A DNA stretch of 64,000 bases, taken from NCBI GenBank assembly GCA_000156295.1, contig DS999222.1, forward strand, positions 330,966 to 394,965, read 5' to 3'. The translations under genes and the position numbers were made by a program. Positions 17,418-28,300 of the stretch are shown piece after piece (the first letter of the stretch is position 1; every line of letters begins with the position of its first letter). The notes under the pieces were generated by a model. That model was not told where the DNA came from and did no database searches. It worked only from the letters and a program-made list of their open reading frames with translations. This DNA is from a marine gamma proteobacterium HTCC2148. Its GTDB lineage: Bacteria > Pseudomonadota > Gammaproteobacteria > Pseudomonadales > Halieaceae.

Positions 17418-18860
17418 CTAGGCTAATTTTTTGGCCAGCAGTTGATTAATCATTTGCGGGTTTGCCTGGCCTTTGGATGCTTTCATTATCTGGCCTACGA
17501 AGAAGCCAAGCAGTTTTTTACGTTTGGCATCGTCGGCGGCCTGGTATTGTTCGACCTGAGCAGTATTGGCGGCAATGACCTCATCGACCATGGCTTCCAG
17601 TGCTCCCGTGTCGGACACTTGCTGCAAGCCTTTTGCCGCAATGATTTCGTCGGCAGTCCCCTCGCCCTGCCACATGGCCTCAAAGACCTGTTTGGCAATT
17701 TTTCCAGAGATGCTGTTATCCAGAATTCGGGCAATGAGGCCCCCCAACTGGTTAGCGGTTACCGGACTGTCGCCGATTGCCTGCTCATTTTTATTCAGCT
17801 GACCAAGCAGCTCTACCTGAACCCAGTTGGCGGCGATTTTGGCATCCTCGCAGGCTGCCACTACGGTTTCGTAATAGTCCGCTAGTGCGCGGCTGCCGGC
17901 CAGTACGCTAGCATCATAGGCAGATAGCGAGTACTGCTTAATGAAGCGGTTGCGCTTGGCAGTGGGTAGCTCGGGCAGAGTTTTACCAATGGCTGCCACA
18001 TAGGCCTCATCAATCACGATCGGTAGCAGGTCCGGTTCCGGAAAATAGCGATAGTCGTTAGCCACTTCCTTGCTGCGCATCGGCCGGGTCTCATCGCGGT
18101 CTGCGTCATACAAGCGCGTTTCCTGCACGATTTTACCGCCGTCTTCGAGGATGTCTGCCTGGCGTTCTACCTCGTGGCGAATGGCGCGCTCGACGAAGCG
18201 GAAAGAGTTCACGTTCTTGATTTCAGCGCGAGTGCCGTACTCTACCTGGCCTACTGGGCGCAGGGAAATATTGATATCACAACGCATCGAACCTTCAGCC
18301 ATGTTGCCGTCAGAAATTCCCAGGTAAGTCACCAGGCTATGCATAGCTTTCAAATAGGCAACCGCCTCTTCTGAGGAGCGTATATCTGGTTCACTGACAA
18401 TTTCCAGCAGCGGTGTTCCCGCCCGGTTAAGGTCTATGCCGCTCATACCGTGAAAATCTTCGTGCAGAGATTTGCCTGCATCTTCTTCCAGGTGGGCCCG
18501 GGTAATCCCAATCTGTCGGATGCTGCCATCTTCCAGTTGAATTTCAAACTGACCCTCGCCGACGATGGGGTCCGCAAATTGGCTGATTTGATAACCCTTG
18601 GGTAAATCCGGGTAGAAGTAGTTTTTGCGATCGAATACGGAACGCATGCCGATGTTGGCACCGATGCCTAAACCGAACATGACTGCCATCCGCACGGCTT
18701 GCTCGTTGAGTACCGGGAGCATACCGGGCATTGCAAGGTCTACTGCGCTTGCCTGGGTGTTTGCCTCGGCGCCAAAGGTGATTGAGGAGCCGGAAAAAAT
18801 CTTCGATTTGGTGGCGAGTTGCAGGTGTACCTCAAGGCCTATGACTGTTTCCCACTGCAT
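17418..18860 (-). CDS. gatB: Aspartyl/glutamyl-tRNA(Asn/Gln) amidotransferase subunit B
   Basis: 480 residues. The N-terminus [13 protein letters not shown] and the blocks [33 protein letters not shown] and [10 protein letters not shown] are GatB signatures; a YqeY-like tail domain occupies the last 150 residues. GatB binds misacylated tRNA and activates its side chain for amidation. The start overlaps the gatA stop by one base, giving the order gatC-gatA-gatB. Confidence 0.98.
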   Translation of the reverse strand: MQWETVIGLEVHLQLATKSKIFSGSSITFGAEANTQASAVDLAMPGMLPVLNEQAVRMAVMFGLGIGANIGMRSVFDRKNYFYPDLPKGYQISQFADPIVGEGQFEIQLEDGSIRQIGITRAHLEEDAGKSLHEDFHGMSGIDLNRAGTPLLEIVSEPDIRSSEEAVAYLKAMHSLVTYLGISDGNMAEGSMRCDINISLRPVGQVEYGTRAEIKNVNSFRFVERAIRHEVERQADILEDGGKIVQETRLYDADRDETRPMRSKEVANDYRYFPEPDLLPIVIDEAYVAAIGKTLPELPTAKRNRFIKQYSLSAYDASVLAGSRALADYYETVVAACEDAKIAANWVQVELLGQLNKNEQAIGDSPVTANQLGGLIARILDNSISGKIAKQVFEAMWQGEGTADEIIAAKGLQQVSDTGALEAMVDEVIAANTAQVEQYQAADDAKRKKLLGFFVGQIMKASKGQANPQMINQLLAKKLA

Positions 18861-20320
18861 CAGACGACTCCCCCTGCTTGCGGCGACCGGGTATGCCAGT
18901 CGGTAGCCTGCTGAAATCGGTGGGCGACATTGAGCAGTTGTGCCTCGCCAAAGTGGGGGCCAATCAATTGCAGCCCAACGGGTTTTGAGTCGACGAACCC
19001 TGCGGGGACTGACATGCCTGGCAGGCCTGCCAGGTTCACCGCGAGGGTGTACACATCTTCAAGGTACATAGCGATGGGGTCGTCACTTTTAGCACCCAAA
19101 CCAAATGCGGGTCCGGGAGTAGTAGGGCCGGCAATGATATCAACCCGCTCGAATGCGTCCATGAAGTCGTTTTTTATCAGTCGTCGGGCCTGTTGTGCCT
19201 TTTTGTAGTAGGCATCGTAGTAGCCCGCAGACAAGGCGTAGGTGCCGACCAGGATGCGACGTTTGACCTCGTCGCCAAAACCTTCTTCGCGGGTTCGGGT
19301 ATACAGGTCATGCAGATTCTCGGGGTCAGCGCAGCGGTGACCGTAACGAACCCCATCGAAACGAGAAAGGTTGGTAGACGCTTCAGCCGGCGCAATAATG
19401 TAATAGGCGGGAATGGTGAGGTCGCTATTGGGCAGGCTGATATCCACCAGGCTCGCTCCTTGGGCTTCCAGTTCCTTGAGTGCAGCTCTGACCTGCTCAC
19501 CAGTAGCGCTGTCCAGACCCTCGCCGAAGTATTCCCTGGGCAGGCCTATTTTAAGCCCTTGTAAATTCTTGTTTAGGGAAAGCGTATAGTCTTCCACTGC
19601 GTTTACTGCAGAGGTCGAGTCCAGTGGGTCGTGGCCCGCCATGGTGTTGAGCAGCAGTGCACAATCCTGGGCAGTGCGCGCGAGTGGGCCGCCCTGATCC
19701 AGACTGGAGGCGTAAGCGATCATGCCCAGGCGAGAGACACGGCCATAGGTTGGTTTGAGCCCGGTGATGCCGCAAAAAGCCGCTGGTTGACGTATTGAGC
19801 CTCCGGTGTCGGTGCCAGTGGCGGCTGGAGCGAGCATTGCTGCAACGGCGGCAGCGGAGCCACCAGATGAACCGCCTGGCACCAGAGAGGTATCCCAGGG
19901 GTTTTTGACCGGCCCGTAGTGGCTGTTTTCATTAGAGGAGCCCATGGCGAACTCATCCAGGTTAGTTTTGCCGAGGATTATCGCCCCCGCTTCGTTGAAA
20001 CGGCTAATCACAGTGGCATCGTAGGGAGGGACAAAGTTACCCAACATTTTAGACCCACAGCTGGTGAGCATTCCCCGGGTACAGAAAATGTCTTTGTGCG
20101 CGACAGGGATACCGGTCAAGGGAGTGGCTTCACCGCTGGCCAGGCGCTGGTCGGCCGTGCGTGCCGCGTTGAGGGCGTTCTCCTCGTTGACGGTGATAAA
20201 TGCGTTGTAATTTTGATCGAGCTCCGAGATTCGCTGCAAATAGGCGCGAGTCAGCTCGACACTGGTAAATGACTTGTCCCGCAGACCTTGAGCCAGCTGG
20301 GCGACAGTTTGTTCATGCAT
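18860..20320 (-). CDS. gatA: Aspartyl/glutamyl-tRNA(Asn/Gln) amidotransferase subunit A
   Basis: 486 residues, an amidase-signature enzyme that releases ammonia from glutamine for the GatB reaction. The Lys-Ser-Ser triad is visible: K76 in [12 protein letters not shown]151 in [13 protein letters not shown] and S175 in [12 protein letters not shown]. With gatB and gatC it forms the heterotrimer that makes Gln-tRNA(Gln) and/or Asn-tRNA(Asn); which one depends on which synthetases the genome has, not visible here. Confidence 0.98.
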   Translation of the reverse strand: MHEQTVAQLAQGLRDKSFTSVELTRAYLQRISELDQNYNAFITVNEENALNAARTADQRLASGEATPLTGIPVAHKDIFCTRGMLTSCGSKMLGNFVPPYDATVISRFNEAGAIILGKTNLDEFAMGSSNENSHYGPVKNPWDTSLVPGGSSGGSAAAVAAMLAPAATGTDTGGSIRQPAAFCGITGLKPTYGRVSRLGMIAYASSLDQGGPLARTAQDCALLLNTMAGHDPLDSTSAVNAVEDYTLSLNKNLQGLKIGLPREYFGEGLDSATGEQVRAALKELEAQGASLVDISLPNSDLTIPAYYIIAPAEASTNLSRFDGVRYGHRCADPENLHDLYTRTREEGFGDEVKRRILVGTYALSAGYYDAYYKKAQQARRLIKNDFMDAFERVDIIAGPTTPGPAFGLGAKSDDPIAMYLEDVYTLAVNLAGLPGMSVPAGFVDSKPVGLQLIGPHFGEAQLLNVAHRFQQATDWHTRSPQAGGVV

Positions 20321-20348
20321 GTTGATGTCCTGATGTGGCAGTCGTCAC

Positions 20349-20636
20349 TTATTCGATCACTTTGGGTACGAGGTAGAGGCCGTTTTCTACAGCCGGGGCA
20401 ATTGCCTGGAAGGCATCTCGTCGATTGGTTTCAGTGACCTCATCGGCGCGCAAACGCTGAATGGCATCGAGCGGGTTGGCCATAGGTTCAATGCCGGCCG
20501 TGTCCGCAGCCTGCAGCTGATCTACCATCCCGAGAATTTCAGTAATGCGCTGGGTGACTTCGCCAATTTGATCGTCGGCGATGCGGATACGTGCCAGTTC
20601 CGCAATTTTTTCAATTTCGTCTTGCTCAATAGCCAT
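20349..20636 (-). CDS. gatC: Aspartyl/glutamyl-tRNA(Asn/Gln) amidotransferase subunit C
   Basis: 95 residues. [16 protein letters not shown] at the N-terminus and a C-terminal [22 protein letters not shown] are the standard GatC pattern. The protein wraps around the GatA-GatB interface and stabilises it. First gene of the gatCAB operon, divergent from mreB across 233 bases. Confidence 0.96.
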   Translation of the reverse strand: MAIEQDEIEKIAELARIRIADDQIGEVTQRITEILGMVDQLQAADTAGIEPMANPLDAIQRLRADEVTETNRRDAFQAIAPAVENGLYLVPKVIE

Positions 20637-20869
20637 ATTGTTACAACCGAGAGGAGCCGGTGGGAGCCGGCAGGGGCGCTAAACTTATCACATTTGCGCC
20701 TTGCCCAAAATCCCCGCGGTTGATACAGTTGCAAGAATAAAGTTACAGCCAAAAAAATGGTTAAAAGTAGCGGCATTTCAGGGGCATTTCACTCGATATG
20801 TCGGCAGTAAGAAGCAGGCAGAACTGAACGACCCAGTTCCTCGTTGCAGTCATAAGGTAGTAAGAATTA

Positions 20870-21907
20870 ATGCTGAAGAAATTGCGTGGAGTGTTCTCCA
20901 ACGATCTCTCTATTGATCTGGGAACCGCCAACACGCTGATCTATGTGCGCGACAAAGGCATTGTGCTGGACGAGCCCTCTGTTGTTGCCATTCGTGTTCA
21001 CAATGGCCAAAAAACGATAGAGGCCGTGGGCACAGAGGCCAAGCGGATGCTGGGCAGGACGCCAGGCAACATCACGGCCATTCGCCCGTTAAAAGACGGC
21101 GTTATTGCCGATTTTCAGGTCACCGAAAAGATGCTGCAGCATTTTATCGCGAAGGTGCATGAGAGTCGTTTCATTCGACCCAGCCCCCGAGTTTTGGTTT
21201 GTGTGCCGTGCATGTCTACTCAGGTGGAGCGCCGGGCTATCCGCGAATCAGCACTTTCCGCCGGCGCCCGTGAAGTCCGCTTGATAGAAGAGCCCATGGC
21301 AGCTGCTATAGGTGCAGGCCTCGACGTAGAAGAGGCGAGCGGTTGCATGGTCGTAGACGTGGGTGGCGGCACGACTGAAATCGCCATTATTTCACTTAAC
21401 GGTATTGTCTATCGCGATTCGGTGCGTATCGGAGGCGATCGTTTCGATGAAGCGATTGTGTCTCACGTTCGGCGCCGCTATGGCAGCCTGATCGGCGACG
21501 CCACTGCTGAAAAAATCAAGATGGAAGTAGGCTGTGCCTTCGGTGGCTCAGATCTTCGTGAAATTGATGTCCGCGGGCGCAACCTGGCAGAAGGGGTTCC
21601 CCGCAGTTTTACCCTGGACAGCGACGAAATACTCGAATCCTTGCAGGATCCCCTTTCATCCATTGTCCAGTCGGTAAAATCCGGGCTGGAACAATCGCCT
21701 CCTGAACTGGCAGCCGATATTGCCGAGAGCGGTATTGTCCTGACGGGTGGCGGGGCCTTGTTGCGCGATCTGGATAGACTGATTTCCGAGGAAACAGGCC
21801 TGCCCGTGATCGTTGCTGAGGAGCCGCTGACCTGTGTAGCACGCGGTGGCGGCAGAGCCATGGAACTGATGGACAGGCGCACCATAGACCTGTTGTCCAC
21901 AGAATAA
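20870..21907 (+). CDS. mreB: Rod shape-determining actin homologue MreB
   Basis: 345 residues. Actin-fold motifs are present: phosphate-1 loop [13 protein letters not shown] (14-26), phosphate-2 [16 protein letters not shown], and adenosine loop [15 protein letters not shown]. The N-terminal [12 protein letters not shown] is the amphipathic membrane-binding helix of gammaproteobacterial MreB. It directs lateral wall synthesis with MreC and MreD, encoded immediately downstream. The gatC-mreB intergenic arrangement is common in Pseudomonas-like genomes. Confidence 0.98.
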   Translation: MLKKLRGVFSNDLSIDLGTANTLIYVRDKGIVLDEPSVVAIRVHNGQKTIEAVGTEAKRMLGRTPGNITAIRPLKDGVIADFQVTEKMLQHFIAKVHESRFIRPSPRVLVCVPCMSTQVERRAIRESALSAGAREVRLIEEPMAAAIGAGLDVEEASGCMVVDVGGGTTEIAIISLNGIVYRDSVRIGGDRFDEAIVSHVRRRYGSLIGDATAEKIKMEVGCAFGGSDLREIDVRGRNLAEGVPRSFTLDSDEILESLQDPLSSIVQSVKSGLEQSPPELAADIAESGIVLTGGGALLRDLDRLISEETGLPVIVAEEPLTCVARGGGRAMELMDRRTIDLLSTE

Positions 21908-21952
21908 GTACACTGTCCCCCGAGTTCCGGCAGGAATCGCTGAGGAGACGAC

Positions 21953-22789
21953 ATCAAACCACTATTCGTTAAAGAGTCCAATTTGGGGCTGCGCCTGTTC
22001 TTGGTCGCCCTGGTGGTGGTAGTCCTGCTCGTCGCGGACTTGCGGTTCAACTCCCTGCAGACAGCCCGCTCATTGATGGAATTCGCTGCGGCGCCGGTTT
22101 ACTGGGTGGCAGATATACCCTCGCGAGTGGGGGATTGGAAAAACGAACACCTGGTAAGTCGTAGCGATTTACTCGAGCAGAACGAGCAACTTGGCCGGGA
22201 GAACCTGGTGCTTCAGGGTCGCTCTCACCAGATGGCGTCTCTGCTGGCCGAAAACGTGCGCCTGCGGGCACTGCTCAATTCGTCTGCGATGGTGCGCGAT
22301 GACGTATTGGTTGCAGAGCTGATTGGCGTATCCCCGGATCCAGTGCGTCACCAACTGGTATTGAACAAAGGCGAGCGGGATGGTGTTTTCGTTGGGCAAC
22401 CGCTCATTGATGCCGATGGTCTGCTGGGCCAGGTGGTCGAGGTTAGTTCTCTGAACTCGAGGGCTCTGCTTATTACCGATGCAACTCACTCTATCCCGGT
22501 GCAAGTCAATCGCAATGGTGTGCGAGCGATTGCCGAGGGCATTGGTAGCCTGACCTCTCTTGAAATTCATCATGTTTCTGCGACTACCGATATTAAGGAG
22601 GGAGACCTGTTGGTGACCTCCGGACTCGGAGGACGTTTTCCAATTGGTTATCCCGTTGCAGTGGTTAGCAAAATCGAACGTGATCCGGGGCTAGCTTTCG
22701 CGCGGATCATGGCCAGACCCAGCGCAGCCCTTGAGCGCAGCCGTCATGTGCTCCTGGTGTTCACTGCCAAGCCTGCTGCAGGAAACTGA
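21953..22789 (+). CDS. mreC: Rod shape-determining protein MreC, apparent ATC start
   Basis: 278 residues if translation begins at ATC 21953. The decoded N-terminus (I/M)KPLFVKESNLGLRL aligns with E. coli MKPIFSRGPSLQIRL, and GGAG lies six bases before the ATC. An in-frame stop at 21941 rules out any start further upstream, and no ATG, GTG or TTG precedes the conserved segment; the next usable codon is TTG 21983, which would remove it. One membrane helix (about 15-33) is followed by a coiled coil (LLEQNEQLGRENLVLQ) and the periplasmic beta domains (VVEVSSLNSRALLITDATHSIPVQV, SGLGGRFPIGYPVAVV). It links MreB to the periplasmic elongation machinery. Confidence 0.93.
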   Translation: MKPLFVKESNLGLRLFLVALVVVVLLVADLRFNSLQTARSLMEFAAAPVYWVADIPSRVGDWKNEHLVSRSDLLEQNEQLGRENLVLQGRSHQMASLLAENVRLRALLNSSAMVRDDVLVAELIGVSPDPVRHQLVLNKGERDGVFVGQPLIDADGLLGQVVEVSSLNSRALLITDATHSIPVQVNRNGVRAIAEGIGSLTSLEIHHVSATTDIKEGDLLVTSGLGGRFPIGYPVAVVSKIERDPGLAFARIMARPSAALERSRHVLLVFTAKPAAGN

Positions 22790-22792
22790 TCA

Positions 22793-23281
22793 ATGGTCGA
22801 TCAGGGTCCGAATGCTTACTGGTTGGTACTAGCGAGTTTTTTCTGCGCGCTGATTCTTGCGGTATTACCGTTTCCACATTGGCTAGCCTGGGGACGTCCT
22901 GAATGGGTTTTGTTGGTACTTGTTTACTGGGTGATTGCACTGCCTCAGCGCGTAGGGTTGATAACGGCGCTGTTGCTGGGGCTGATGTTGGACGTTGTCG
23001 AAGGCGCAGTGATCGGACAGAACGCGTTTGCGCTGGTGGTGGTAACGCTGCTGGCGCTGCTACTCTACCAGCGTCTCAGGGTGTTCAGTCTCGCCCAACA
23101 AGCAGCCATAGTTTTCGTGCTCGCGGGACTAAACCAGATGATCTGCCAGTGGGTGCAAAATCTCGAAGGGGCGGGTTCAACCACCTTGATGTTTTTATTA
23201 CCGGCTTTTTCCAGTGCACTGCTATGGCCTTTCGTACTGCATTTACTGCGCGGTTTACGCCGTCTTTACGGGGTAAGTTGA
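22793..23281 (+). CDS. mreD: Rod shape-determining protein MreD
   Basis: 162 residues, highly hydrophobic with about five membrane segments. RPEWVLLVLVYWVIALP and GLMLDVVEGAVIGQNAFAL are typical MreD blocks. It sits three bases after mreC and one base before maf, in the classic mreBCD-maf-rng order. MreD stabilises the MreC-PBP2-RodA complex in the inner membrane. Confidence 0.95.
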   Translation: MVDQGPNAYWLVLASFFCALILAVLPFPHWLAWGRPEWVLLVLVYWVIALPQRVGLITALLLGLMLDVVEGAVIGQNAFALVVVTLLALLLYQRLRVFSLAQQAAIVFVLAGLNQMICQWVQNLEGAGSTTLMFLLPAFSSALLWPFVLHLLRGLRRLYGVS

Positions 23282-23282
23282 T

Positions 23283-23876
23283 ATGGAGTTGATACTGGCT
23301 TCGGCCTCTCCGCGTCGTCGAGAATTACTAGACCAAATTGGTGTGGCTCATCTCTGTGAGCCGGCAAATATAGACGAAAGCCGCCTGGCAGGTGAGAAGC
23401 CGGAGGATTATGTTTTGCGAATGGCGAGAGAGAAGGCTGCGGCAGTTGCGTCTCGCCACAGTGGCGGTAGCTTGGCTGTGTTGGCTGCGGATACCTCTGT
23501 TGTTATCGATGAGGATGTGCTCGGCAAACCTGGAGACCACTTCGAGGCCCTGGGCATGCTTGCCAGACTCAGTGGGCGAAGCCACCGTGTGCTCACCGGT
23601 ATTTGCTTGAACACACAGCGCGGCGAAGTCCTCAGCGAAATGGTGGAGACCAAGGTGCACTTCTTGCAGTTGACTCGCGAGCAGTGCGAGTCTTACCTGG
23701 CGACACCAGAGCCCTGGGATAAGGCGGGTGGTTATGGCATTCAGGGCTTGGCGGGTGCCTTTGTCAGCTCTATTGAGGGCAGTTACAGTAATGTTGTAGG
23801 CCTGCCCCTGGCGCAAACTTGGCAATTGCTGTCAGGCCAGGGAATCAAAGGCGCTTTGGAGAACACCGGTGAGTGA
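23283..23876 (+). CDS. Maf-family nucleotide pyrophosphatase (YhdE-like)
   Basis: 197 residues. LASASPRRRELLDQIG at the N-terminus, AADTSVVID, and WDKAGGYGIQGLAGAFVSSIEGSYSNVVGLPL are the Maf signatures; the catalytic base is the Asp of ADTSV. E. coli YhdE at the same location hydrolyses dTTP, UTP and related nucleotides. Length and locus point to YhdE rather than YceF. The 3' end overlaps rng by eight bases. Confidence 0.95.
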   Translation: MELILASASPRRRELLDQIGVAHLCEPANIDESRLAGEKPEDYVLRMAREKAAAVASRHSGGSLAVLAADTSVVIDEDVLGKPGDHFEALGMLARLSGRSHRVLTGICLNTQRGEVLSEMVETKVHFLQLTREQCESYLATPEPWDKAGGYGIQGLAGAFVSSIEGSYSNVVGLPLAQTWQLLSGQGIKGALENTGE

Positions 23877-25338
23877 GGAGATCCTGGTCAATGTGACGCC
23901 AATGGAGACTCGAGTGGCTGTGGTGGACAATGGAGCGACTCAGGATATCCATATCGAGCGCACCGCCAGCAGGGGCATGGTCGGCAATATCTACGCTGGC
24001 AAGGTGGTCAGGGTGCTGCCCGGAATGCAGGCCGCATTTGTCGATATCGGTGCGGAGCGCACCAGCTTTATCCATGTGTCTGATATTTTTGTGTCCGGCG
24101 GGGATGGCCGCGCACAGGGCTCGGATGCTATTGGCGATTATCTTCACGAGGGTAAGAAGGTGATCGTCCAGGTCACCAAGGATCCTCTAGGTAGCAAGGG
24201 TGCGCGTATTACCACCGAGCTATCGGTATCCTCGCGCTATCTTGTTTTCATGCCACAGAGCAATCACGTTGGGGTGTCCCAGCAAATCGATGACGCGGTG
24301 GAGCGGGATCGCTTGCAGCAGTTACTTGCAGACGGAATAGCCGCTGAGGAAATGGACGCAGGGGGTGGTTACATTTTGCGAACCGCAGCTGAGGGCGTGG
24401 GTTTGGATGAAGTCCGGGCTGATCTTCGTTTTCTAAAACGTTTGTGGTCCGCAGTCTCCCGGCGGGGCAAGAAGGCGCGCAAGGCTGAATTACTTTATAG
24501 CGATCTGGCCCTGCACATGCGCACGGTGAGGGATCTGGCGCGCCCGGGGGTAGAGCGCATCCTGGTTGATAGTCGTGAGAGCTATAATGCCCTGACCGAG
24601 TTTTGCAACGAATACATGCCCGAAGTGTCAGATTTGCTGGAGCACTATTGCGGTGAGCGTCCGCTGTTTGACCTGCATGGTATTGAGGAGGAATTGCAGG
24701 GAGCGCTCGGTCGCAAGGTAGGGTTGAAGTCAGGTGGCTACCTGATTATCGACCAAACCGAAGCAATGACGACTATTGACGTGAATACGGGCTCGTTTGT
24801 CGGTCGCCGTAACCTGGAAGAGACTATCTTCAAGACCAATCTGGAGGCAGCGACCATGTTGGCCAGACAACTGCGATTACGTAATCTGGGTGGCATTATT
24901 ATTGTCGATTTCATCGACATGCAGGACGAAGAGCATCGGCGCCAGGTGCATCGCACCCTGGATAAAGCCATGGCCAGAGACCCGGCGCGCAATAAGATCA
25001 CCGGCGTGTCAGAGTTGGGCCTGGTGGAGATGACCCGCAAGCGCACCAGAGAAAGCCTGGAGCAGTTGCTGTGTGAAGATTGTTCTGTGTGTTTTGGTCG
25101 CGGGGTGTTGAAAACGGCCGAGACCATTTGCTACGAAATTTTTCGAGAGATTATGCGCGATGCCAGGGCCTATGAAAATGATACGCTTATGGTTTTGGCG
25201 GCTCAGGGCGTCATTGACAGGCTGTTGGATGAGGAATCGGCCAATGTGGCAGACCTGGAAGAATTTATCGGCAAGGCCATTAGCCTGCGTGTTGAGCCTG
25301 ACAATAATCCTGAACACTTTGACATAGTTCTGCTCTAA
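23869..25338 (+). CDS. rng: Ribonuclease G
   Basis: 489 residues from a GTG start overlapping the maf stop; E. coli RNase G also has 489. An S1 RNA-binding domain occupies about 38-125 (GNIYAGKVVRVLPGMQAAFVDIG), then the RNase E/G catalytic core. Metal-site acidic residues lie in MTTIDVNTGSFVG and GIIIVDFIDM, followed by the zinc-link-like cysteines CEDCSVCFGRG. It processes the 5' end of 16S rRNA and degrades some mRNAs. No C-terminal scaffold is present, which separates it from RNase E. Confidence 0.97.
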   Translation: MSEEILVNVTPMETRVAVVDNGATQDIHIERTASRGMVGNIYAGKVVRVLPGMQAAFVDIGAERTSFIHVSDIFVSGGDGRAQGSDAIGDYLHEGKKVIVQVTKDPLGSKGARITTELSVSSRYLVFMPQSNHVGVSQQIDDAVERDRLQQLLADGIAAEEMDAGGGYILRTAAEGVGLDEVRADLRFLKRLWSAVSRRGKKARKAELLYSDLALHMRTVRDLARPGVERILVDSRESYNALTEFCNEYMPEVSDLLEHYCGERPLFDLHGIEEELQGALGRKVGLKSGGYLIIDQTEAMTTIDVNTGSFVGRRNLEETIFKTNLEAATMLARQLRLRNLGGIIIVDFIDMQDEEHRRQVHRTLDKAMARDPARNKITGVSELGLVEMTRKRTRESLEQLLCEDCSVCFGRGVLKTAETICYEIFREIMRDARAYENDTLMVLAAQGVIDRLLDEESANVADLEEFIGKAISLRVEPDNNPEHFDIVLL

Positions 25339-25363
25339 GGAGACAGAGACTCCGGCATAGAAG

Positions 25364-28300
25364 GTGGGAATTCCCCTTTTGCAACAATCCATATTTCACA
25401 AACTGAGCAATATCCTTTGGGGCCTGGCGGTCATCGCTGTTGTCTTGCTGGCTATTTACGTGAGCTTGGGGCGTGTGCTCAGTACCAACTTGCAGAGCTG
25501 GCAGAGTGAAGTGCTCGCTGAACTCAATAGTCGGGTCCCATTTTTGATTCGAGCGCAGCGTCTGGCGGGTGAGTGGCACTCATTTACCCCGGAAATCGTA
25601 TTTCACGGCCTGGAGTTGGATTTGCCCGATAGCGATGCTGTGCCGCTGCAATTATCGGGTGGTCGCATCGGCATAGATGTACTGAAGACCCTTTCCAGCC
25701 GCAGCCTGCAGTTTACTTCGCTGCAACTGGACGGGCTGGAATTGCGGGGTGAACTGACCGCCGAAGGAAAATTTATCATTCCTGGGCTCAGCGGTAATAG
25801 TGGCGAGTTGGGCGAATGGCTGCGCGAGTTCTTGCTCAATATTGAATACATTACCCTGCGCGATAATGCGTTAAAACTGTTGCTGCCCAGTGGTGAGAGG
25901 CGAGAGTATTCCCTGGATTTGCACTTGGCGCGGGATGGCAGCGGGCGGCAACTGACTGCGGACATGCTGTCTACTGCAGGGACCGATATTCACTTGGTCG
26001 GCAGGGGTTTGGGCAACCCTTTCCTGCCCGATGAATTTGAGGGCGTGCTTTACCTCAGGCTGGATGCCGGCGACCTGGCTGCGATTGAAGATATGCTGGT
26101 CGCGGAGCCTGAACTCTGGATGGAGGGGCGCCTGGACAGCGAAGCGTGGTTATCCTGGAACCGCGGCAAGGCCGATTTTGAAATAGACCTGGATATCTCA
26201 GATCTGGTCCTGCGCCCTCGCGAGGGAGACTGGTCAGTGCCACTGGACGCCCTGTCGTTGCAGGCCAGCCTCCAAGAGTCCAGAAACCGCTGGACCTTGT
26301 TCACCAACAAGCTCAGCGTGAGCCTGGATGATGTCGAAGCCAGTGTTTCCCGGGTGCAGGTGGACAGCTGGGGTAGCTCCCTGAGGCTGCGAACCTCTGC
26401 CCTGGATCTGCAGCCATTCAATCAGCTGATGCAGAAAATCCCATCAATCCCGGAAACCTTACGCTCGGTGTTTTCGACATTGGCGCCAAGAGGTGAATTA
26501 AGTGCGTTGCAGGTCAGCTTGGGGGATTTAGCCAGGCCCTTGTCTGAATGGAATGTGGAGGGTAATTTTGATCGCCTGGAGGTGGACTCCTGGAAAGGTG
26601 CGCCGGGTATCACTTCGGGCACAGGATACTTTGAGCTTTCCGAGGCAGGCGGCTATGCAGTTATCGATAGCCAGCAATTTACGATGGATTATCCTACGCT
26701 CTACAGCCAGCCTCTTTATTACGACGATTTTTACGGGACCTTGAACCTAAGCTGGGACGAAGACGCTCTGTTACTGCATAGCGGCTTGATTACCGCCAAT
26801 GCAGTAGAGGGCACAGCGAAGGCCTTGTTCGCCCTCAACATCCCCTTTACCAAGACCGAGGTCGGGTTGGAAATGGACCTGATGGTAGGTCTTTCCAACA
26901 CCCACCCTATCCATCGGGTGAAGTACATTCCTTACACATTGAACCCAAGCTTATTGAACTGGCTGGCAGGCGCGGTCGGCGAGGGCGATGTTGAACAGGC
27001 TGGTTTTGTCTGGCGCGGTAGCCTGAAACCTAAAGCCCGCGATTTTCGCACCGTGCAGTTGATGTTAAACGTAGACAATACTTCGCTGGTTTATCACCCG
27101 GACTGGCCGGCGGTCAGCGGCTTGCAGGGAGTCGTATTGCTTGACGATACCAACGTCAGTGTTTGGGCCGAAACGGCCAGACTGTATGAGTCGGAGGTTG
27201 AGTATTTATCGGCCGAGGCATGGATGGGTGCCAATTCGCAGATGCAGCTCGCCATCGACGGGCGGGTAGCTGGTTCAGCCGATGACGCTTTGCGTGCGGT
27301 GAATGAGTCCTTGCTTGGGCGGTTAAGCAAAAATGCTTTTGCCCAATGGACCGCCGGCGGAAGCGCGGAGACAGCGTTAAAATTACAACTTAATCTGGCC
27401 AACAAAGAAGTGCCGCCCATTGTTGATGTGAAGGTGGATTTTGCAGACCTGGACCTTTTGGTAAATCCCGGCCGCTTGCCTATCGAAAGCATCAACGGAC
27501 TGTTGCAATATCATTCAGATGCTGGCTTCAACGCCAAGAAACTAGTGGGTCGAATTTGGGGTGAGCCTGTCACGCTGATCGTTGGACAGCGGTCTTTGTT
27601 GGGAGACAATGAAGTGTTCGAGTTTACCCGGTCGGCTGTCGAAGTCGATTTTCGTTCCCGGGTGGACACTAATGACTTGCAGCGCTGGTTAGAGCTGGAT
27701 GCACTTGCCCTGGCCAGCGGGAAGGCTGATGTGCAGGGACGGGTTGCGGTAGTGCCAGGTGAGGTGCCATTGCTCACTGTGAGCTCCACCCTTGAAGGCG
27801 TGGCCTTGGATATTCCGCAGCCGTGGACCAAGCTTGAAGAGACCAGCGAACCGCTTGAACTGGCGCTTTCGCTGGGGGGAGAGCAGATGATCCTGGGTGT
27901 CTCTCTGGGCGAGGAATTGTCCCTAAAGTTAGATATTACTGGCGGTGGCCTGAATGCTGCTGCTCTTGGTGTGTCTGTGCATCCGCCAGATCTGCTGGCA
28001 GGTCAGGTGCAGGTTGGTGGCGTCGCATCTCTGGTCGATGTGGAGGGCTGGATTGATTTCGCCGCTCGCTATTTATTTGCAGAGCAGGCTGCGAGCCCGC
28101 TTCCGCCCGATCCTGATGCTTTGCCCTCAGGGCTCGATCCCGCAGCTGTTTTAGCAGGAAAACCAAGCGCATTGCGTCTGGTCATTGATGAAGCTCATGC
28201 CGATCGGCTGGTGCTATGGGGCAGTGAGTTCGATGCAGTGAACTTCAGTCTGGACCTTGATGGCGCCGGCTGGGAGGTTCGGGGAAGTACAGAATGGTTG

